Source: Sphingopyxis sp. PAMC25046 | Lineage (GTDB): Bacteria; Pseudomonadota; Alphaproteobacteria; Sphingomonadales; Sphingomonadaceae | Length of the DNA: 64,000 nt | Direction of reading: 5' to 3' | NCBI RefSeq assembly: GCF_004795895.1 | Contig: NZ_CP039250.1 | Span: 3,038,001 to 3,102,000, forward strand | Made by a program: the position numbers and the translations under genes | The notes under the pieces: generated by a model | Told to the model about the DNA's origin: nothing | What the model saw: only the letters and a program-made list of their open reading frames with translations | Databases searched by the model: none | In this document: one piece after another, positions 24,358 to 33,710 of the stretch | How positions within the stretch are numbered: the first letter of the stretch is position 1 | How the letters are laid out: each line of letters opens with the position of its first letter

Positions 24358-24444
24358 CCGTTCGCCCTGAGCTTGTCGAAGGGCGGCTCTTTTCTTCCGA
24401 CGTCCAAAAGAAGAACTGTCCTTCGACAAGCTCAGGGCGAACGG
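24358..24444. repeat. Intergenic element with 25-bp perfect inverted repeat
   Basis: The arms at 24358-24382 and 24420-24444 are exact reverse complements, the core being CTTCGACAAGCTCAGGGCGA. They flank a 37-base loop. I recognise the core as a dispersed intergenic repeat of sphingomonads and related genomes. It could form a very stable hairpin that limits serC-serA read-through or protects the serC mRNA end. Confidence 0.85.
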
Positions 24445-24464
24445 AGTTTTTGAAAGCAATTCCA

Positions 24465-26051
24465 ATGACCGCTCCCAAAGTTCTCATTTCCGACAAAATG
24501 GACCCCAAAGCCGAAGCGATCTTCAAGGAACGCGGCATCGACGTCGACGTCATCACCGGCAAGACCAAGGACGAGCTGATCGCGATGATCGGCGCCTATG
24601 ACGGCCTCGCGATCCGCTCGGCCACCAAGGTCACCGCCGACGTCCTCGCCGCGGCGACGAATCTCAAGGTCGTCGGCCGCGCCGGCATCGGCGTCGACAA
24701 TGTCGACATTCCCGAGGCGTCGAAAAAGGGCGTCATCGTGATGAACACGCCTTTCGGCAACAGCATCACCACCGCCGAACATGCGATCGCGATGATGTTC
24801 GCGCTGGCGCGCCAGATCCCCGAAGCCAATGCCGGAACGCAGGCGGGCAAATGGCCGAAGAACGACTTCATGGGGGTCGAACTCACCTCGAAGACGCTCG
24901 GCCTGATCGGCTGCGGCAACATCGGCAGCATCGTCGCCGAACGCGCGCTGGGCCTCCGCATGAAAGTCGTCGCCTTCGACCCCTTCCTGACCCCCGAACG
25001 CGCGATCGAGCTGGGCGTCGAAAAGGCCGACCTCGACACCTTGCTCGCCAAGGCCGATTTCATCACGCTGCACACACCGCTGACCGACCAGACGCGCAAT
25101 ATCCTGTCGAAGGAGAATCTCGCCAAAACCAAGAAGGGCGTGCGGATCATCAACTGCGCGCGCGGCGGGCTGATCGACGAAGCCGCGCTGAAGGAGGCGC
25201 TCGACAGCGGCCATGTCGCGGGCGCGGCGCTCGATGTTTTCCAGGCCGAGCCCCCGGCCGCCGACCACCCGCTGTTCGGCACCCCGAACTTCATCTGCAC
25301 GCCGCACCTCGGTGCATCGACCGACGAGGCGCAGGTCAATGTCGCCATCCAGGTGGCCGAGCAGATCAGCGACTATCTGCTCACCGGCGGCATCACCAAC
25401 GCGCTCAACGTCCCCAGCCTGTCGGCCGAGGAAGCGCCGAAGCTGCGCCCCTATATGAGCCTCGCCGAAAAATTGGGCAGCCTCGTCGGGCAGCTCGCGC
25501 ACGACAATCTAACCACCATCTCGATCGAGGTAGAAGGGGCCGCCGCCGAGCTCAATCTCAAGCCGATCACCGCCGCGGTGCTGACGGGCCTGATGCGCCG
25601 CTATTCGGACAGCGTGAACATGGTCAACGCCCCCCATCTCGCGCGCGAGCGCGGCCTCGATGTACGCGAAGTCCGCCATGATCGCGAAGGCGACTATCAC
25701 ACGCTCGTACGCGTCACCGTCGCGACCGAAGCGGGCGACCGTTCGGTCGCGGGCACCTTGTTCGGTAACAACGAACCGCGCCTCGTCGAAATGTTTGGGA
25801 TCAAGGTCGAGGCCGATCTCGACGGCGATATGCTTTATATCGTCAACGAGGACGCCCCGGGCTTCATCGGCCGCATCGGCGGCGCGCTGGGCGATGCAGG
25901 CCTCAACATCGGCACCTTCCACCTCGGACGCCGGGCCGCGGGCGGCGAAGCGGTGCTGCTGCTCAGCCTCGACTCGCCGATGCCCGAACCGCTCCTGTGG
26001 CAGCTCTGCCAGCTTCCGGGCGTGAAGACGGTGAAGGGTTTGAAATTCTGA
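24465..26051 (+). CDS. serA: D-3-phosphoglycerate dehydrogenase
   Basis: SerA, 528 residues, oxidises 3-phosphoglycerate in the first step of serine synthesis. Residues 1-310 hold the substrate and NAD domains: GRAGIGVDNVDIPEASKKGV, the Rossmann motif GLIGCGNIGSIVAE, and catalytic residues in INCARGG, DVFQAEPP and TPHLGASTDEAQ. Residues 320-450 form the ASB domain and 455-528 a C-terminal ACT domain (YIVNEDAPGFIGRIGGALGD), which places it in the long, type I group; serine feedback is possible. The ATG at 24465 is chosen over an in-frame TTG; its ribosome-binding site is weak. Confidence 0.97.
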   Translation: MTAPKVLISDKMDPKAEAIFKERGIDVDVITGKTKDELIAMIGAYDGLAIRSATKVTADVLAAATNLKVVGRAGIGVDNVDIPEASKKGVIVMNTPFGNSITTAEHAIAMMFALARQIPEANAGTQAGKWPKNDFMGVELTSKTLGLIGCGNIGSIVAERALGLRMKVVAFDPFLTPERAIELGVEKADLDTLLAKADFITLHTPLTDQTRNILSKENLAKTKKGVRIINCARGGLIDEAALKEALDSGHVAGAALDVFQAEPPAADHPLFGTPNFICTPHLGASTDEAQVNVAIQVAEQISDYLLTGGITNALNVPSLSAEEAPKLRPYMSLAEKLGSLVGQLAHDNLTTISIEVEGAAAELNLKPITAAVLTGLMRRYSDSVNMVNAPHLARERGLDVREVRHDREGDYHTLVRVTVATEAGDRSVAGTLFGNNEPRLVEMFGIKVEADLDGDMLYIVNEDAPGFIGRIGGALGDAGLNIGTFHLGRRAAGGEAVLLLSLDSPMPEPLLWQLCQLPGVKTVKGLKF

Positions 26052-26061
26052 GCCTGTTCTG

Positions 26062-26185
26062 CCCTCCCCTTCAGGGAAGGGCAGCGAGACTTGCCAGCTT
26101 GCTGGCTTAGTCGCAGCAGGCGGGGGACATCGGCCCTGCAAAACGCCGCGAGCCCCTACCCCAACCCCTCCCCTGAAGGGGAGGG
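26062..26185. repeat. Intergenic element bounded by 15-bp inverted repeats
   Basis: CCCTCCCCTTCAGGG at 26062-26076 and its exact reverse complement at 26171-26185 bound a 124-base unit filling most of the serA-hisZ gap. The ends also fold locally (26059-26084 and 26165-26186). The layout resembles a small non-autonomous repeat. Confidence 0.75.
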
Positions 26186-26186
26186 G
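26165..26186 (+). terminator. Hairpin with T-rich tail upstream of hisZ
   Basis: CCCCTCCCC-tgaa-GGGGAGGGG is a perfect 9-bp stem with a tetraloop, followed by CTTTCGTTT. It can terminate serA transcripts and overlaps the right end of the repeat element. Confidence 0.65.
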
Positions 26187-26224
26187 CTTTCGTTTGCGGC
26201 ATTCACCGCGTAGGAGAGCCACCC

Positions 26225-27337
26225 ATGACCAAGGCCCCCGCCCTGCTGCCCGAAGGCCTCCGCGACCGCCTCCCCCGCCAAGCGGAGGCCGCCTCGCGCG
26301 TCACTCGCGCGCTCGTCGATGCGATGTGCGCGCACGGCTATGGTCGCGTATCGCCGCCGCTCGCCGAGTTCCGCGAAACGCTCGGCGGCGACGACGAACG
26401 CTCGACGCGCGACCTGCTGCGTTTCACCGACCCGGTGTCGCAGCGCACGCTGGCGCTACGCCCCGACATTACGCGGCAGGTTGGCCGCATCGCCACCTCG
26501 CTGCTCGCCAGTGCGCCCCGCCCGCTACGTCTCTGTTATGCGGGGCAAGTCGTGAAGCTTCGCGCCAGCCAGCTCCGCCCCGCGCGCGAGATGCTGCAGG
26601 TCGGCGCCGAACTGATCGGCAGCGACAGCGTCGCCGCGGCGCGCGAGATCGTGACGGTCGCTATCGACGCGCTCGAAGCCGCTGGTATCGGCCCGGTCAC
26701 GATCGATTTCACCCTGCCCGACGTCGTCGACCTGCTCGCAAGCGGACCGCTGCCTGTCGAAGCCGACATCCAGCAATTACGCGACGAACTCGATGCCAAG
26801 GATGCCGGCGCGCTGACGCGGATCGGCGCAACCGCCTATCTGCCGCTGCTCCGCGCGACCGGCCCGTTCGATCAGGCGATCGCCGATCTTCGCTCTTTCG
26901 ATACCGGCGGAGTTCTCACCGCCCGCATCGACGCGCTCGAAGCGATTGCCGCGCCGATCCGCGATCGTGTGACGCTGACGCTCGATCCGACCGAGCGCCA
27001 CGGCTTCGCCTATCAAAGCTGGTTCGGCTTTCAGGTCTTCGTGCCGGGACAGGGCGATGCGGTCGGCCGCGGTGGCGGCTATTCGATTCCCGTCGGCGAA
27101 CAGGAGGAATCGGCGGTCGGCTTTTCGCTCTACCCCGATCCGCTGATCGACGCCGGACTTGGCGCCGAGAATGATCGCGAACGCCGCATCTTCCTGCCGC
27201 TCGGCCACGACGCGGCGCTCGCTGCAAGTTTGCGCGCGGACGACTGGCAGACAGTGGCGGCGCTCTCCGACAGCGACGACGCCCGCGCGCTCGGCTGTGG
27301 TTTCATTCTCGGCCCCGAAGGGCCCGTGGAAGTTTAG
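26225..27337 (+). CDS. hisZ: ATP phosphoribosyltransferase regulatory subunit
   Basis: HisZ, 370 residues, is a catalytically dead relative of histidyl-tRNA synthetase that activates the short form of HisG in the first step of histidine synthesis. The class II synthetase-like core shows LLPEGLRDRLPRQAEAAS, FTDPVSQRTLALRPDITRQV, LCYAGQVVKL and GRGGGYSIPVGE. It lacks an anticodon-binding domain typical of HisS. The corresponding hisG is not in the window. Its stop overlaps by four bases the stop of a convergent gene. Confidence 0.9.
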   Translation: MTKAPALLPEGLRDRLPRQAEAASRVTRALVDAMCAHGYGRVSPPLAEFRETLGGDDERSTRDLLRFTDPVSQRTLALRPDITRQVGRIATSLLASAPRPLRLCYAGQVVKLRASQLRPAREMLQVGAELIGSDSVAAAREIVTVAIDALEAAGIGPVTIDFTLPDVVDLLASGPLPVEADIQQLRDELDAKDAGALTRIGATAYLPLLRATGPFDQAIADLRSFDTGGVLTARIDALEAIAAPIRDRVTLTLDPTERHGFAYQSWFGFQVFVPGQGDAVGRGGGYSIPVGEQEESAVGFSLYPDPLIDAGLGAENDRERRIFLPLGHDAALAASLRADDWQTVAALSDSDDARALGCGFILGPEGPVEV

Positions 27338-27711
27338 AAGTCCGCGCCGCCGAAGCGGGCCATGCCCTGATTCGCTCCCGGAGGGTCGAGCACGGTGACG
27401 TCGAGATCGATCGGTTCGCCGATCCAGCGCGCAAGGCTGGTATGGTCTGCAAGGTCGTCGTCGGTCAGCGGGTGAACCAGCGCGCGCAGCCCTGTCGGCT
27501 CGATCGCCGCGATAACGGCATCCTGCGACCGGGCCAGAAAATGCACCTCATATTGCGCGATCGGGTGTGGACCGACCGCGCGGTCGGTCATCGCCCCGAC
27601 GAACAGGATCGCGGGATCGCGGGTAAAATCGTCGCGCAGCGCCGCCGCAGCGGGGCGCTCGGCGAGGTCATAATAGATATGGGCGTGATAGCGGGCGTCG
27701 AGGTTCGTCAT
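27334..27711 (-). CDS. DOPA 4,5-dioxygenase family protein
   Basis: A 125-residue protein of the DOPA 4,5-dioxygenase-like family. The histidine-rich segments YHAHIYYDLAER, VGPHPIAQYEVHF and HPLTDDDLADHT are the family's conserved blocks and probable metal ligands. Characterised fungal and bacterial members cleave catechol rings such as DOPA; most bacterial copies are untested. It overlaps hisZ tail to tail. Confidence 0.85.
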   Translation of the reverse strand: MTNLDARYHAHIYYDLAERPAAAALRDDFTRDPAILFVGAMTDRAVGPHPIAQYEVHFLARSQDAVIAAIEPTGLRALVHPLTDDDLADHTSLARWIGEPIDLDVTVLDPPGANQGMARFGGADF

Positions 27712-27732
27712 CCCCCCTCCCTATCGCAACGA

Positions 27733-28677
27733 TCAGCGAGCGAACAGCCGTTTCAGCCAGGCGTCGACCGCTGTCGTGGGCGCATAGGATGGGTCGCCCA
27801 GCCGCCGGTTGATTTCGGCATGCCCCTGCAACCCCTCGCCCGGAAAGCTGCCATGCTCGACCCGGCTCCCACCCGCTTCCAACGCCGAGCCCAGCGCCTT
27901 CGCCTGCCGCACGCCATCGGGGCGCTGGACGTAGAGGAGCAGGAATTGCGGGGCGTTGGGCGCCCCAGCGTGCATTGCCGGCGACAATGTTTTTTGCCGC
28001 GCGGGATCGGTCCCGAACGCCTGCTTGTATGTCGCCTGCATGATCGGCGGTCCGTCCTTCATCTGCGCAGGCACGTCATAGGCCGCGCCGTCGATCGGGA
28101 GCACTCCGGCGATATCGGAGAACGACAGTCCCGCGCCGCGCAGGTAGCGCTCGTCGGTCCCGACCAGCGCGACGAGATGTGCGCCCGCGCTATGCCCCAT
28201 CAACGCGATGCGCCGCCTATCGATACCGAGCGTGCCGGCACGATCGATGAGCGCCCTGACCGCCGACGCAACGTCCGCCGCCTGTTGTTCGACGGTCGCC
28301 GCCGGAACCAGCCGGTAATCGATCGACGCGAAGGCATAGCCCGCCGCCGGATAATGTTCGGCCTTGAAGCGTCCGGTCGCATTGTCCTTGCTGCCGCGTT
28401 TCCAACCACCGCCATGAACGAATATCACCAGCGGCGCCGGCGACTTCGTACCCTTCGCGCGCCAGACATCGAAGCGCTGCAACGCGTCATCGCCATAGGC
28501 GAGCGTCTCGCTCCCCGGCACCTTCGATCCCGTATCGGCGCCCATGCGCTCTGCCATCCGCTCGCGGATCCGCTCGCGCACCGTCTCGCGCGCATCGGCA
28601 AAGGGGCTGGGCACGGCGAGACTCGCCACTGCAAAGACGGCGACGCCCGCATACTTAATCCATTTTCGCTTGTTCAT
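27733..28677 (-). CDS. Exported alpha/beta hydrolase, HSL/esterase type
   Basis: A 314-residue precursor with an N-terminal signal (MNKRKWIKYAGVAVFAVASL). The oxyanion motif HGGGWKRG and nucleophile elbow GHSAGAH put it in the hormone-sensitive-lipase/kynurenine-formamidase-like esterase group. The acid and histidine are probably in the C-terminal third near GHAEINRRLGD. An unusual Arg/Glu-rich stretch (RETVRERIRERMAERMG) lies just after the signal. It reads away from purA and towards the DOPA-dioxygenase-like gene, 21 bases off. Substrate unknown. Confidence 0.83.
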   Translation of the reverse strand: MNKRKWIKYAGVAVFAVASLAVPSPFADARETVRERIRERMAERMGADTGSKVPGSETLAYGDDALQRFDVWRAKGTKSPAPLVIFVHGGGWKRGSKDNATGRFKAEHYPAAGYAFASIDYRLVPAATVEQQAADVASAVRALIDRAGTLGIDRRRIALMGHSAGAHLVALVGTDERYLRGAGLSFSDIAGVLPIDGAAYDVPAQMKDGPPIMQATYKQAFGTDPARQKTLSPAMHAGAPNAPQFLLLYVQRPDGVRQAKALGSALEAGGSRVEHGSFPGEGLQGHAEINRRLGDPSYAPTTAVDAWLKRLFAR

Positions 28678-28813
28678 CGGCGCTCTCCGCTATCCCTGCA
28701 CATGCGCTTCTCGCCCGGATTTGTCGCAAAAACTTGCCACCATCCCTTGCCTCTACGGCCAAATCCGCTAAGGCCGCGCCGGGCCGAAAGGCGCCAATCA
28801 GCAGGACAGCATC

Positions 28814-30103
28814 ATGGCAAATGTTACCGTCATCGGGTCGCAATGGGGCGACGAGGGCAAGGGCAAGATCGTCGACTGGCTCGCCAGCCGCGCCGACGCC
28901 GTCGTCCGGTTCCAGGGCGGTCACAATGCCGGCCATACGCTGGTCGTCGGCGAGCAGGTCTACAAGCTCTCGCTGCTTCCCTCGGGCATCGTCACGGGGA
29001 CGCTGTCGATCATCGGCAACGGGGTGGTGCTCGATCCATGGGCACTGCGCGACGAGATCGCCAAGCTGCGCGGTCAAGGCGTCGAGATCAATGCAGACAA
29101 TTTCGCGATCGCCGACAATTGCGCGCTGATCCTTCCCTTTCACCGCGACCTCGACGCGCTGCGCGAAACCGCCGCAGGCGCGGGCAAGATCGGCACCACC
29201 GGGCGCGGCATCGGCCCCGCTTATGAGGACAAGGTCGGTCGCCGCGCGATCCGCGTCTGCGACCTTGCGCATCTCGACAAGCTCGAACCGCAGCTCGACC
29301 GCCTGACCGCGCATCACGACGCGCTGCGCGCCGGCTTCGGCGAACCGCCGATCGACCGCGAGCGCCTGGTCGCCGACCTCCGCGAGATCGCCGACTATGT
29401 GCTCGAATATGCCCAGCCCGTCTGGAAGCGTCTGAAAAAGGTCCGCAAGGCTGGCGCACGCATCCTGTTCGAAGGCGCGCAGGGCGTGCTGCTCGATATC
29501 GATCATGGCACCTATCCGTTCGTCACCAGCTCGAACACGGTCAGCGGCACCGCGGCGTCGGGCTCAGGCCTCGGCCCCTCGGCGGTCGGCTTCGTGCTCG
29601 GGATTGCCAAGGCCTATACGACGCGCGTCGGCAGCGGCCCCTTCCCGACCGAGCTTGAGGACGAGACCGGCCAGCGTCTTGGCGAGCGCGGACATGAATT
29701 CGGCACCGTCACCGGCCGCAAGCGCCGCTGCGGCTGGTTCGATGCCGTGCTCGTGCGGCAAAGCTGCGCCGTGTCGGGCGTCACCGGCATCGCGCTGACC
29801 AAGCTCGACGTGCTCGACGGGTTTGATACGATCCGCATCTGCACGGGATATCGCCTTCGCGGCAAGATTCTCGACTATTTTCCGGCGCACGCCGCCGATC
29901 AGGCCGAGGTCGAACCGATCTACGAAGAAATGGACGGCTGGCACGAATCGACCGCGGGCGCGCGCAGCTATGCCGACCTGCCCGCGCAGGCGATCAAATA
30001 TATCCAGCGCGTGCAGGAGCTGATCGAAACGCCGATCGCGCTCGTCTCGACGAGCCCCGAACGCGAGGACACGATCCTGATCCGCGATCCGTTCAGCGAC
30101 TAG
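28814..30103 (+). CDS. purA: Adenylosuccinate synthase
   Basis: PurA, 429 residues, joins IMP and aspartate using GTP in the first committed step to AMP. The N-terminal GTP loop [17 protein letters not shown] is complete, with [36 protein letters not shown] and the catalytic [11 protein letters not shown]. The length is standard. AGGAC lies shortly before the ATG. A repeat element begins five bases after the stop. Confidence 0.98.
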   Translation: MANVTVIGSQWGDEGKGKIVDWLASRADAVVRFQGGHNAGHTLVVGEQVYKLSLLPSGIVTGTLSIIGNGVVLDPWALRDEIAKLRGQGVEINADNFAIADNCALILPFHRDLDALRETAAGAGKIGTTGRGIGPAYEDKVGRRAIRVCDLAHLDKLEPQLDRLTAHHDALRAGFGEPPIDRERLVADLREIADYVLEYAQPVWKRLKKVRKAGARILFEGAQGVLLDIDHGTYPFVTSSNTVSGTAASGSGLGPSAVGFVLGIAKAYTTRVGSGPFPTELEDETGQRLGERGHEFGTVTGRKRRCGWFDAVLVRQSCAVSGVTGIALTKLDVLDGFDTIRICTGYRLRGKILDYFPAHAADQAEVEPIYEEMDGWHESTAGARSYADLPAQAIKYIQRVQELIETPIALVSTSPEREDTILIRDPFSD

Positions 30104-30107
30104 AACG

Positions 30108-30220
30108 ATCCTCCCTGTGGCCAAGCCATGGGGAGGTGGCAGCGCGAAGCGCTGACCGAGGGGCTTTGGCGCCGACGTCGCGGCCCTCCACTACTCCCCA
30201 CGCCCACGGCGCAGGGAGGA

Positions 30221-30221
<1 letters not shown>
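30108..30221. repeat. Intergenic repeat element with 10-bp terminal inverted repeats
   Basis: ATCCTCCCTG (30108-30117) and CAGGGAGGAT (30212-30221) bound a 114-base unit. Inside lies GGGGAGGTGGCAGCGCGAAG followed by CGCTGACCGAGGGGC, a string I associate with repeated intergenic elements in sphingomonads, including the hairpin CAGCGC-gaa-GCGCTG. It fills the gap between convergent purA and the dehalogenase gene and overlaps the latter's stop by one base. Confidence 0.7.
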
Positions 30222-31108
<887 letters not shown>

Positions 31109-31183
31109 CATATTCTCCCCCACCCATGGTCGATTGCAGCTTAGGCGGCTTCCGTTTGGGCACAAGCCATGCCAGATTGCGGC

Positions 31184-31774
31184 ATGACCCGACATATCCT
31201 CATCTTCTACGGCAGCTATCGCCGCGACCGGCAGGGCATCACGCTCGCGCGCTGGCTCGTCGATGCCATCGATGCGCGCGGCGACAGCGCCGAACTGATC
31301 GACGCGAAAGCGGTCGGCCTGCCGATGCTCGACCGGATGTACAAGGAATATCCGAAGGGCGAAGCGCCCACGGCGATGGAGGAACTCGCGGGGAAGATCC
31401 GCGCCGCCGACGGCTTTCTGTTCGTTACCGGCGAATATAATTGGGGGCCGCAGCCGGGGCTCAAGAACCTCACGGACCATTATCTCGAGGAATGGTTCTG
31501 GCGCCCCGCCGCGATCGCCTGTTATTCGGCGGGCCCGTGGTCGGGGGTGCGCGCGATGATGGGCTGGCGCGACACGCTCGGCGAGATGGGAATGGCGGTC
31601 ACGTCATCGATCCTGCCGGTTGGGCGGATCGGCGGCGCGTTCGACGCCGAGGGCAATCCGACGGGCGACGACGGCGCGCGGCTGGAGAAGAGCTTTCCCC
31701 GCTTCGCCGAAGACCTCAATTGGTGGATCGACGCCGCCAAGGCGCAACGCGCGAAGGCCGATCCGCCCTACTGA
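31184..31774 (+). CDS. NADPH-dependent FMN reductase-like protein
   Basis: A 196-residue flavodoxin-like protein. ILIFYGSYRRDRQGITLARWL is the phosphate-binding loop and FLFVTGEYNWGPQPGLKNLT is the FMN-contact block of NADPH-dependent FMN or azo/quinone reductases. It is divergent from the dehalogenase gene (75-base gap) and converges with an MFS gene. An ATG at 31169 would add five residues. It may supply reduced flavin or detoxify quinones; the partner is unknown. Confidence 0.85.
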   Translation: MTRHILIFYGSYRRDRQGITLARWLVDAIDARGDSAELIDAKAVGLPMLDRMYKEYPKGEAPTAMEELAGKIRAADGFLFVTGEYNWGPQPGLKNLTDHYLEEWFWRPAAIACYSAGPWSGVRAMMGWRDTLGEMGMAVTSSILPVGRIGGAFDAEGNPTGDDGARLEKSFPRFAEDLNWWIDAAKAQRAKADPPY

Positions 31775-31781
31775 GTCGGTG

Positions 31782-33095
31782 CTAGCCCGACTTGAGTTCG
31801 GAGGCGAGCAGCAGGCTGGCGCGCCAGAAGAAGAAAGCGGGGATGAGGCCGAGCCACGCCGCGCCATAAAGAACGTAGCGCACGCTTTCCTCGCCATAGG
31901 CGGGCGCGAGTGCGTCCGACAGCACGCCAAAGAGGAAGGGGCCGAATCCGAGCCCGATCAGATTCTGACCGAACAGCATGATCGACGCCGCGACCGCGCG
32001 CGCCTGCGGCCGCACCAGCCCCTGAACGCAGGCATAGGCGGGGCCATAATAGGCTGAATTGAGGATGGTCGGGACGATGAGCAGCGCCACCGCGACGCGC
32101 CAGTCGTCCATTTGATAGCCGAGAAAGAGGATCGGGGCGCCGACGGCCATGCCATAGGCGGGCAAGGTCAGAATATGTCGCTTGTCGCGCTTGCCGAAAA
32201 TGTCGGCGCATTTGCCGCCGAGCCAAGTACCGAATACCCCTGCCAGCCCCAGCACCACCGCCATCGACAGCCCCGCTTCGGTGGTCGACAGGCCGTGGCT
32301 GCGGATGAAAAAGCTGATCGTCCACAGCGCCTTGCCATAACCGAGGAAGGCGGTGACGGACGCCGCGATCAATATGTAGAGGAACGCGCGCGACGAAAAG
32401 ATTTCGCGCATCGCCTCGCGCGCGGGAAGCTGTGCCGGCGCAGCCTCCGCCGTCGTCTCGACGGGTCGGTGATGCCGCGGTTCGCGCATCACGAACAGCA
32501 CCGCCAGCGCGAGCAGCAGACCGGGCGCCCCGACGAGCATCAATGCGATGCGCCAGCCGTAGAGATCGTTGACGATGCCGCCGAGAATCAGCCCGAGCAG
32601 CGAACCGATCGGGACGCCGAGGCCATAAAATGCGATCGCCGACGAGCGCTTTTCGGGCGCAACACTGTCCGAAATCAGCGAATGCGCGGCGGGAGTGCAC
32701 CCTGCCTCGCCCACGCCGACGCCGATGCGCGCGAGGAGCAATTGCACGAAGTTCTGCGCCAACCCGCACACCGCGGTCATCGCCGACCAGATGGCGAGCG
32801 CGAGGGCGATCAGCCGGACGCGGTTCGTCCCCTCCCGGTCGGCATAGCGCGCGATCGGGATGCCAAGCAGCGCATAGAAAACGGCGAAGGCGGGGCCGGC
32901 GAGCAGGCCAAGTTCGGTATCCGAAAGGCCGAGGTCGGCCTTTATCGGTTCGGCGAGGATATTGACGATCTGCCGATCGAGAAAGTTGAAGATATAGACG
33001 ATCAACAGGATCCACAGCATCGTCCGCGTTTGCGCGGAAATGCCATCGGCTGACGGCGAAGCGATACCCGGGGCCGGCGAGGCTTTGTCAGTCAT
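31782..33095 (-). CDS. MFS transporter, spinster-like family
   Basis: A 437-residue inner-membrane permease with twelve predicted helices. IFNFLDRQIVNILAEPIKAD at helix 1, GIPIARYADREG in the 2-3 loop and RIGVGVGEAGCTPAAHSL are the same landmarks as in the MFS protein at 2163-3530, so they are paralogues. GGGAGA lies before the ATG. It ends eight bases from the convergent FMN reductase gene. With the dehalogenase nearby it may move a xenobiotic or its product, but this is only context. Confidence 0.9.
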   Translation of the reverse strand: MTDKASPAPGIASPSADGISAQTRTMLWILLIVYIFNFLDRQIVNILAEPIKADLGLSDTELGLLAGPAFAVFYALLGIPIARYADREGTNRVRLIALALAIWSAMTAVCGLAQNFVQLLLARIGVGVGEAGCTPAAHSLISDSVAPEKRSSAIAFYGLGVPIGSLLGLILGGIVNDLYGWRIALMLVGAPGLLLALAVLFVMREPRHHRPVETTAEAAPAQLPAREAMREIFSSRAFLYILIAASVTAFLGYGKALWTISFFIRSHGLSTTEAGLSMAVVLGLAGVFGTWLGGKCADIFGKRDKRHILTLPAYGMAVGAPILFLGYQMDDWRVAVALLIVPTILNSAYYGPAYACVQGLVRPQARAVAASIMLFGQNLIGLGFGPFLFGVLSDALAPAYGEESVRYVLYGAAWLGLIPAFFFWRASLLLASELKSG

Positions 33096-33227
33096 TTATA
33101 TCTCCCGCCGCCATGGGAGCAGACCCGAGGGACCGGTGTCAACGTCCATCCGTCGCGCCGGAAATGCCCGCTCACAATTGCCGTTACGGCGCCTGCCGTG
33201 CAGCGCGTGGAAATATTTTTCGGCCGG

Positions 33228-33710
33228 TCAGGGGCGATCGCGCCGCGGCTTCCGATCCCGGCCCTCCAGCTCCAGCAATTCCATCGGGACATGGATCGCG
33301 CGTACCGCCAGCCGGACCTCGACGAGGAACAGGATCAGCGAGACGAGCAGCAACAGCATCGCCGCCGCAAAAGCCCAGGAGGCGGCAACGCCGAGGTTGG
33401 CACCGGTAAACGCCTGGGTGAACAGCAGCGCCACGAGCAGGCAGACCACGATCCCGCAGGCGACAGCGGAGAGGATCGAATTGTTGATAATCCCCATCCT
33501 TCGGTCGGCGATGCGCAGCTCGGCCACGATGCGCTCATGCTCGAGGCCTTCGGTCTCGGCCCAGCGCTCCATCAGATTGCGTGAACGATCGACGACGCGC
33601 GCTAGGCGGCCCGCGATGACATTGAGCAGACTCCCGGTCGCGACCAGCAGGAACACCGGCGTGACCGACAGCTGGATCGTCTGCGCGATGGCACTCGCGT
33701 CCGGCGTCAC
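33228..33710 (-). CDS. DUF2721 membrane protein
   Basis: A 160-residue protein with three hydrophobic segments (about residues 13-35, 75-100, 105-130) matching DUF2721, whose landmarks are TPVFLLVATGSLLNVIAGRL and RLARVVDRSRNL. Its GTG start follows the TAA of the upstream aminotransferase gene with no base between, so it is very likely translated by termination-reinitiation. Function unknown. Confidence 0.8.
   Translation of the reverse strand: MTPDASAIAQTIQLSVTPVFLLVATGSLLNVIAGRLARVVDRSRNLMERWAETEGLEHERIVAELRIADRRMGIINNSILSAVACGIVVCLLVALLFTQAFTGANLGVAASWAFAAAMLLLLVSLILFLVEVRLAVRAIHVPMELLELEGRDRKPRRDRP

Noticed and set aside
24358..24444. Simple Rho-independent terminator of serC
   Set aside because: The 25-bp arms and 37-base spacer exceed a normal terminator and no T run follows either arm, so a repeat element is the better description, although it may still affect termination.
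27442..29226. A 594-codon plus-strand frame across the dioxygenase-like, esterase and purA start regions
   Set aside because: It is antisense to two recognisable proteins and runs into purA in the wrong frame; the translation has no family features.
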